Below are positions 6,436 to 9,673 of a DNA stretch of 9,673 bases, piece after piece. This DNA is from Bacteroidales bacterium. GTDB lineage: Bacteria > Bacteroidota > Bacteroidia > Bacteroidales > UBA7960. The stretch's first letter is position 1. Every line of letters starts with the position of its first letter. The position numbers were made by a program, and so were the translations under genes. The stretch spans positions 1-9,673 of the forward strand of contig SLRE01000277.1 in NCBI GenBank assembly GCA_007131125.1, given 5' to 3'. A model generated the notes under the pieces. It had not been told where the DNA came from. It ran no database searches and saw only the letters and a list, made by a program, of their open reading frames with translations.

Positions 6436-7308
6436 ATGCCTTCCAGGCCTCCTAAATATCCCTTTCTCATTACCTTAAAGTCTTATGGTGTTATCACCAT
6501 TGCCTTGTTTATTAACGCCCTGGCCTGGACAGCTTTTCTTATTCCTTCGGAAATCGTTGGGGGAGGGATCACGGGTTTAAGTGCCCTGGTTTACTATGCC
6601 TCCGGGTTTCCCGTGGCTTTCACCTACCTTTTCATCAATATCATTTTGCTGGCGGTTGGCATCAAAAGGCTGGGATTTGGTTTTGGCATCAAAACCATTT
6701 TCAGTACCCTGGTCCTTACCCTTTTCCTTTGGTTATTGCAGCAGTGGATCACTGAGCCGGTGGTGGACGAGCGCTTCATGTCAGCCATCATTGGGGGTAT
6801 ACTCGGAGGTGCCAGTGTTGGGCTGGTGTTTACACAGGGAGGAAGCACCGGCGGAACCGATGTCATTGCCATGATCATTAATCAGTACCGCAATATCAGT
6901 CATGGCAAGATCATCCTGCTGTTTGACGTGGTGATTATTTCATCTTCCTACATCCTTTTCCGCTCCTTTGAAGTGGTGGTTTACGGTTATGTGACCATGG
7001 CCGTGGCTTCTTATTCTATCGATATGTTGCTGATGGGCCACAGGCGAAGCGTGCAACTGTTTATTTTTTCCAAAAAACATGACGAAATTGCAGAGCACAT
7101 TGCCAACCAGATTGGACGCGGGGTTACACTGCTCAACGGAAAAGGATGGTACAGCAAAGAAGATGTGGCGGTGCTCATGGTCGTGGTCAGAAGGCATGAA
7201 ACTTCCAATGTGTTTCGTACCATCAAGGATATTGACCCGGAAGCATTCATCTCCATGGCCAATGTAATGGGGGTTTACGGAAAGGGTTTTGACCCCATAA
7301 AGTATTGA
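6436..7308 (+). CDS. YitT family membrane protein (DUF161 plus DUF2179)
   Basis: This 290-aa integral membrane protein matches the YitT family in length and architecture. Residues about 16-200 are hydrophobic with roughly six helices. They carry the two glycine-rich repeats of the family, PSEIVGGGITGLSAL (37-51) and GGSTGGTDVIAMIINQY (135-151), whose similarity suggests an internal duplication of the membrane unit. The C-terminal cytoplasmic domain, about 205-287, is the DUF2179 region (RGVTLLNGKGWYS at 228-240, ending VMGVYGKGF), an alpha/beta fold similar to small ligand-binding regulatory domains. The role of the family is not firmly established, and a transporter function is often assumed. 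The start at 6436 leaves a short basic N-terminus (MPSRPPKYPF) before helix 1; there is no Shine-Dalgarno. The gene appears to be monocistronic, facing the convergent LemA-like gene 60 bases away. Confidence 0.9.
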   Translation: MPSRPPKYPFLITLKSYGVITIALFINALAWTAFLIPSEIVGGGITGLSALVYYASGFPVAFTYLFINIILLAVGIKRLGFGFGIKTIFSTLVLTLFLWLLQQWITEPVVDERFMSAIIGGILGGASVGLVFTQGGSTGGTDVIAMIINQYRNISHGKIILLFDVVIISSSYILFRSFEVVVYGYVTMAVASYSIDMLLMGHRRSVQLFIFSKKHDEIAEHIANQIGRGVTLLNGKGWYSKEDVAVLMVVVRRHETSNVFRTIKDIDPEAFISMANVMGVYGKGFDPIKY

Positions 7309-7327
7309 TTTGACCCTGATTGAAATC

Positions 7328-7366
7328 CTGAAACCTTTTTTCAGCCCGGTTCATTCCAATAACCGG
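7328..7366. terminator. Weak stem-loops between convergent YitT and LemA-like genes
   Basis: The 60-base gap between the two stops holds two small stem-loops: CTGAAA/TTTCAG (7328-7333 with 7339-7344) and CCGGTT/AACCGG (7346-7351 with 7361-7366, nine-base loop). Neither is followed by a good T-run on either strand, though the first contains T6 in its loop and right arm. They may serve as inefficient terminators for both genes. Confidence 0.3.
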
Positions 7367-7368
7367 AC

Positions 7369-7938
7369 TTATTTCCTTCCGGGAAATTTTCTTTTTGTTT
7401 GTTCCGGTGTTTCTTCAGGGAACTGAAAGGTAGTTCTCGGCCGGTAACGGAAAATCAATGCAAATACGTTGGAGGGGAACATAAACACCGCATTGTTGTA
7501 GTCCAGAACAGCTTCATTGTATTGCTTCTTCAAAACCTTTAGGTTTTCCTCAATTTCTTTGTAACCCGCGGAGGGTTTGAATAAACTGGTATCCCGGCCT
7601 TCCGCCTTATTCCCATCTTTGGTCAAACTGTAAAGCATTTGGCTTACCTGGTTTTCAGCTTTTACCTTCTGGTTGAGGTCCAGTTGCGGATTCTGGGCCT
7701 TGTTGATAAAGCTTTCCAGCTCTTTCAGCTTTCTCTCCTCTTCGGTTTCTTCCACCTCTTTGTCAATGGTTTTCAGGCTGGCTGAAACATCTTTTTGCAG
7801 CAGGCGGTATTTTTCTCCTGAGAGTTTGTCAAAGGGTAAAAAGGCCTTGTCGGCCGCTTTCCTCAGCAAAACAAAGCGGTTGGAGCCGATCAGGGCAAAA
7901 AGCGCCATCATGCCTATGGCAATAAGAATTCCTTCCAT
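7369..7938 (-). CDS. Divergent LemA-like membrane protein
   Basis: This is a 189-aa protein with one N-terminal membrane helix (about 3-18) and a long, charged, mostly helical remainder. The C-terminal block at 140-170, YNEAVLDYNNAVFMFPSNVFA followed by a basic/aromatic stretch, matches the end of LemA proteins (YNxxVxxYNxxxxxFPSNxxA). The N-terminal hallmark of the family, a tryptophan-containing segment followed by RR.DLIPNLV, is not recognisable: residues 20-60 read SNRFVLLRKAADKAFLPFDK and then a Lys/Glu-rich region (about 42-80) with coiled-coil character. It is therefore a divergent or reduced LemA. LemA function is not established. LemA genes often sit beside TPM-domain genes, but this one stands alone. 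The start at 7938 places the helix at the very N-terminus; Met10 and Met11 would cut into it. The leader is A-rich without a Shine-Dalgarno. Confidence 0.75.
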   Translation of the reverse strand: MEGILIAIGMMALFALIGSNRFVLLRKAADKAFLPFDKLSGEKYRLLQKDVSASLKTIDKEVEETEEERKLKELESFINKAQNPQLDLNQKVKAENQVSQMLYSLTKDGNKAEGRDTSLFKPSAGYKEIEENLKVLKKQYNEAVLDYNNAVFMFPSNVFALIFRYRPRTTFQFPEETPEQTKRKFPGRK

Positions 7939-7951
7939 GTTATTTTTTTTG

Positions 7952-7959
7952 CAAATTTA
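7952..7959 (-). promoter_or_regulatory. Candidate -7 promoter box for the LemA-like gene, very short leader
   Basis: On the minus strand this reads TAAATTTG, an exact TAnnTTTG match. It lies only 13 bases before the start codon, so the mRNA leader would be about 5-10 bases. The nearest TTTG upstream (7974-7977, minus) is only 14 bases away, short for a -33 element, which weakens the call. A perfect 10-bp palindrome, TTGCATGCAA (7967-7976), overlaps that TTTG. Confidence 0.4.
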
Positions 7960-8036
7960 AAAACTATTGCATGCAAATCCGGTTGATGCCTGTATAGTTT
8001 TTGTTTTGTTAAGGAAACAAAAAATATGCGGCAGGG

Positions 8037-8069
8037 TTTGTTTAATAAAGGCAAACCTTAGTATATTCG
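8037..8069 (+). promoter_or_regulatory. Candidate promoter for the PepD gene
   Basis: TTTG at 8037-8040 and TATATTCG at 8062-8069 match the Bacteroidota -33 and -7 elements (TAnnTTTG with one change) at a 21-base spacing. Transcription would begin near 8075. AAAGGAAA at 8083-8090, with its GGA seven bases before the ATG, is the only convincing Shine-Dalgarno-like sequence among the genes here. A 6-bp dyad, GGTTTG (8035-8040) and CAAACC (8052-8057), overlaps the -33 box and could be a repressor site or chance. Confidence 0.55.
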
Positions 8070-8095
8070 TAGCTTAATCTTTAAAGGAAAAAATT

Positions 8096-9559
8096 ATGGG
8101 AGAAATATTAGGCCACCTGAAGCCCAAAAGGGTGTGGGAAATTTTTGAAGAAATATGCAAAATCCCAAGACCTTCTAAAAAGGAGGAAAAAATCCTGAAA
8201 TACCTGATTGATTTTGCAAAGGAACATGATCTGGAGTATGCCCAGGACAAAATTGGCAACCTGGTGATACGCAAGCCTGGTATGCCGGGATATGAAGACC
8301 GGGAGTGGACTATTTTGCAGAGCCATGTGGATATGGTGGGAGAAAAAAATTCCGATGTGGACCATAATTTTGATACCGACCCCATCAAACCCCGTATCGA
8401 AGACGGATGGGTGAGGGCTACCGGCACCACACTTGGAGCCGATGACGGCATTGGCATCGCCGCCCAGCTGGCCATCCTGGAGTCGGATGAAATTCCCCAC
8501 GGACCCATTGAGTGCCTTTTTACCGTGGATGAAGAAACCGGCCTTACCGGAGCTTTTGGCCTGGAGAAAAACTTTTTGAAAGGACGAATCCTGCTCAATC
8601 TCGACTCTGAAGACGATGGAGAACTCTTTATCGGTTGTGCCGGGGGAATAGACACCCTTATCACGTTTAACTATGAGAAAGTGAATACCGAACCCGACCA
8701 CCAGGCTTTCAAGGTAAGTGTTAAGGGTTTAAAAGGCGGACACTCAGGAGATGACATTCACAAAGGACGGGGCAATGCCGTAAAGGTTCTGACCCGCATC
8801 CTCTGGAATGCAGAAAAAATGTATGAACTCCGGGTGGCAGAAATGGCCGGTGGAAACCTGCACAATGCCATTGCCCGTGAATCTTTTGCCACGGTGACGG
8901 TTCCTAAGCGTCATAAGAGTGCTTTCCTGACACTTGTGAAAGGCCTTGGCAATGAGATCAAAGAAGCCATGAAAACCAATGAGCCCAATCTTGAGATCGC
9001 AGCAGAGGAAGCCGTAATGCCCGATTGCCTCATGGATTATTCCACTCAGAATAACCTGCTCAATGCACTTTACGCCTGCCCCCACGGTGTAATGGCCATG
9101 TCGCCGGATATTCCCAATCTTGTGGAAACCTCCACCAACCTGGCTTCGGTAAAAATGACCCCAAGGGAAATTATCGTGGTCACAAGCCAGCGCAGCTCTC
9201 TTGAAACCGGCAAGCGCGACATCGCCGATATGGTGGCCAGCGTGTTTTACCTGGCCGGGGCCAAAGTAAAGCATGGAGACGGCTATCCCGGCTGGACCCC
9301 CAATATGGATTCAGCCATCCTGTCTGTTACCGAAAAAGCCTACAAAGATCTCTTTAAGGAAGAGCCAAAGGTGCTGGCAATTCATGCCGGCCTGGAATGC
9401 GGTCTTATTGGCGAAAAATATCCGGGAATGGATATGATCTCTTATGGTCCAACCATCAAAGGTGCCCACTCACCCGATGAGGGCATTGAGATCAGCACCG
9501 TGGAAAAATTCTGGGATCTGACACTGGAAGTATTGAAAAATATTCCCAAAGCAAAATAA
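8096..9559 (+). CDS. pepD: Aminoacyl-histidine dipeptidase (M20C family, PepD-type)
   Basis: This is a cytoplasmic two-metal (normally zinc) dipeptidase that cleaves Xaa-His and a range of other dipeptides, helping recover amino acids from peptides. At 487 aa it matches the usual length of about 485. The catalytic domain is split: about 1-205 and 385-487, with a lid/dimerisation domain between. All expected residues are visible: H77 and D79 in QSHVDMV, bridging D116 in LGADDGIG, catalytic base E146 and metal ligand E147 in VDEETG, D170 in LNLDSED, and H458 in KGAHSPDE. The lid segment GLKGGHSGDD (211-220) carries the conserved substrate-contacting histidine H216. The start at 8096 is supported by the AAAGGA sequence and by the family-like N-terminus ending KPKRVWEIFEEI. 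It is a single-gene unit with its own promoter and a strong terminator. The closest alternative is another M20 peptidase subfamily; length and motifs favour PepD. Confidence 0.95.
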   Translation: MGEILGHLKPKRVWEIFEEICKIPRPSKKEEKILKYLIDFAKEHDLEYAQDKIGNLVIRKPGMPGYEDREWTILQSHVDMVGEKNSDVDHNFDTDPIKPRIEDGWVRATGTTLGADDGIGIAAQLAILESDEIPHGPIECLFTVDEETGLTGAFGLEKNFLKGRILLNLDSEDDGELFIGCAGGIDTLITFNYEKVNTEPDHQAFKVSVKGLKGGHSGDDIHKGRGNAVKVLTRILWNAEKMYELRVAEMAGGNLHNAIARESFATVTVPKRHKSAFLTLVKGLGNEIKEAMKTNEPNLEIAAEEAVMPDCLMDYSTQNNLLNALYACPHGVMAMSPDIPNLVETSTNLASVKMTPREIIVVTSQRSSLETGKRDIADMVASVFYLAGAKVKHGDGYPGWTPNMDSAILSVTEKAYKDLFKEEPKVLAIHAGLECGLIGEKYPGMDMISYGPTIKGAHSPDEGIEISTVEKFWDLTLEVLKNIPKAK

Positions 9560-9580
9560 ATCTTTAGGAAAGATTCACGC

Positions 9581-9622
9581 AAACGGATAATGAGGCCTGC
9601 GGGCTTTGGTTATCCGTTTTTT
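9581..9622 (+). terminator. Strong rho-independent terminator after pepD
   Basis: AAACGGATAA (9581-9590) pairs perfectly with TTATCCGTTT (9610-9619). The helix continues inward through T.G and G.T wobbles and AGGCC/GGCTT to a TGCG loop closed by C9597-G9602, the stable UNCG tetraloop type. G9609 is a single bulge. The T-run spans 9617-9622. It starts 22 bases after the pepD stop. The remaining 51 bases of the window hold no recognisable gene. Confidence 0.9.
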
Positions 9623-9673
9623 AGTTGCATTTCAAACAACCCGGCAAGATGATTTTTTAATTTTTGCCTTACC

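Noticed and set aside
8074..8701. Two open frames of about 196 codons on the minus strand inside pepD
   Set aside because: They are antisense to highly conserved catalytic residues of PepD, are Ser-rich or low in recognisable motifs, and overlap each other in different frames.
9643..9673. A promoter for a gene beyond the window (TAATTTTTG near 9658-9666)
   Set aside because: The box has one extra T compared with TAnnTTTG, no correctly spaced -33 element is present, and the sequence ends before any start codon can be seen.

Overview
The window looks like a chromosomal segment of a Bacteroidota bacterium, probably a free-living or environmental member of the Bacteroidales/Marinilabiliales type. 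This rests on three points: large two-module FtsX/MacB-type permeases ending in the Bacteroidota-style tail NP(V/S)xSL(K/R)YE, weak or absent Shine-Dalgarno sequences before most genes, and promoter boxes resembling the Bacteroidota -7 element TAnnTTTG. There are no rRNA or tRNA genes, CRISPR arrays or transposases. The lineage is inferred from these traits, not from a marker gene.

Layout. Positions 1-67 hold the possible end of an upstream gene and a strong terminator. Positions 68-454 are a 387-base non-coding region. It carries an AT-rich repeat, a GC-rich palindromic repeat, two 18-bp operator-like palindromes 21 bp apart, a sigma-54-like -24/-12 element and a dyad over the predicted transcription start. 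Positions 455-5389 hold two tandem plus-strand genes for paralogous ABC transporter permeases (809 and 804 aa) with no ATPase between them. Positions 5398-6216 (minus) encode a LOG-family nucleotide phosphoribohydrolase, convergent with the second permease. Positions 6436-7308 (plus) encode a YitT-family membrane protein. Positions 7369-7938 (minus) encode a divergent LemA-like membrane protein. Positions 8096-9559 (plus) encode a PepD-type M20 dipeptidase, followed by a strong terminator.

How the parts relate. The two permeases look like one transcription unit, probably part of a MacAB/LolCDE-like or peptide/antibiotic-export system whose ATPase is encoded elsewhere. The most interesting region is its upstream control region: paired palindromes centred about 110 and 90 bp before the predicted start, then a GGGCAC-N5-TTGAT element. 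This is the architecture expected for an NtrC-type enhancer-binding protein acting with sigma-54. The remaining four genes are single housekeeping or conserved genes in alternating orientation, with no evident shared pathway.
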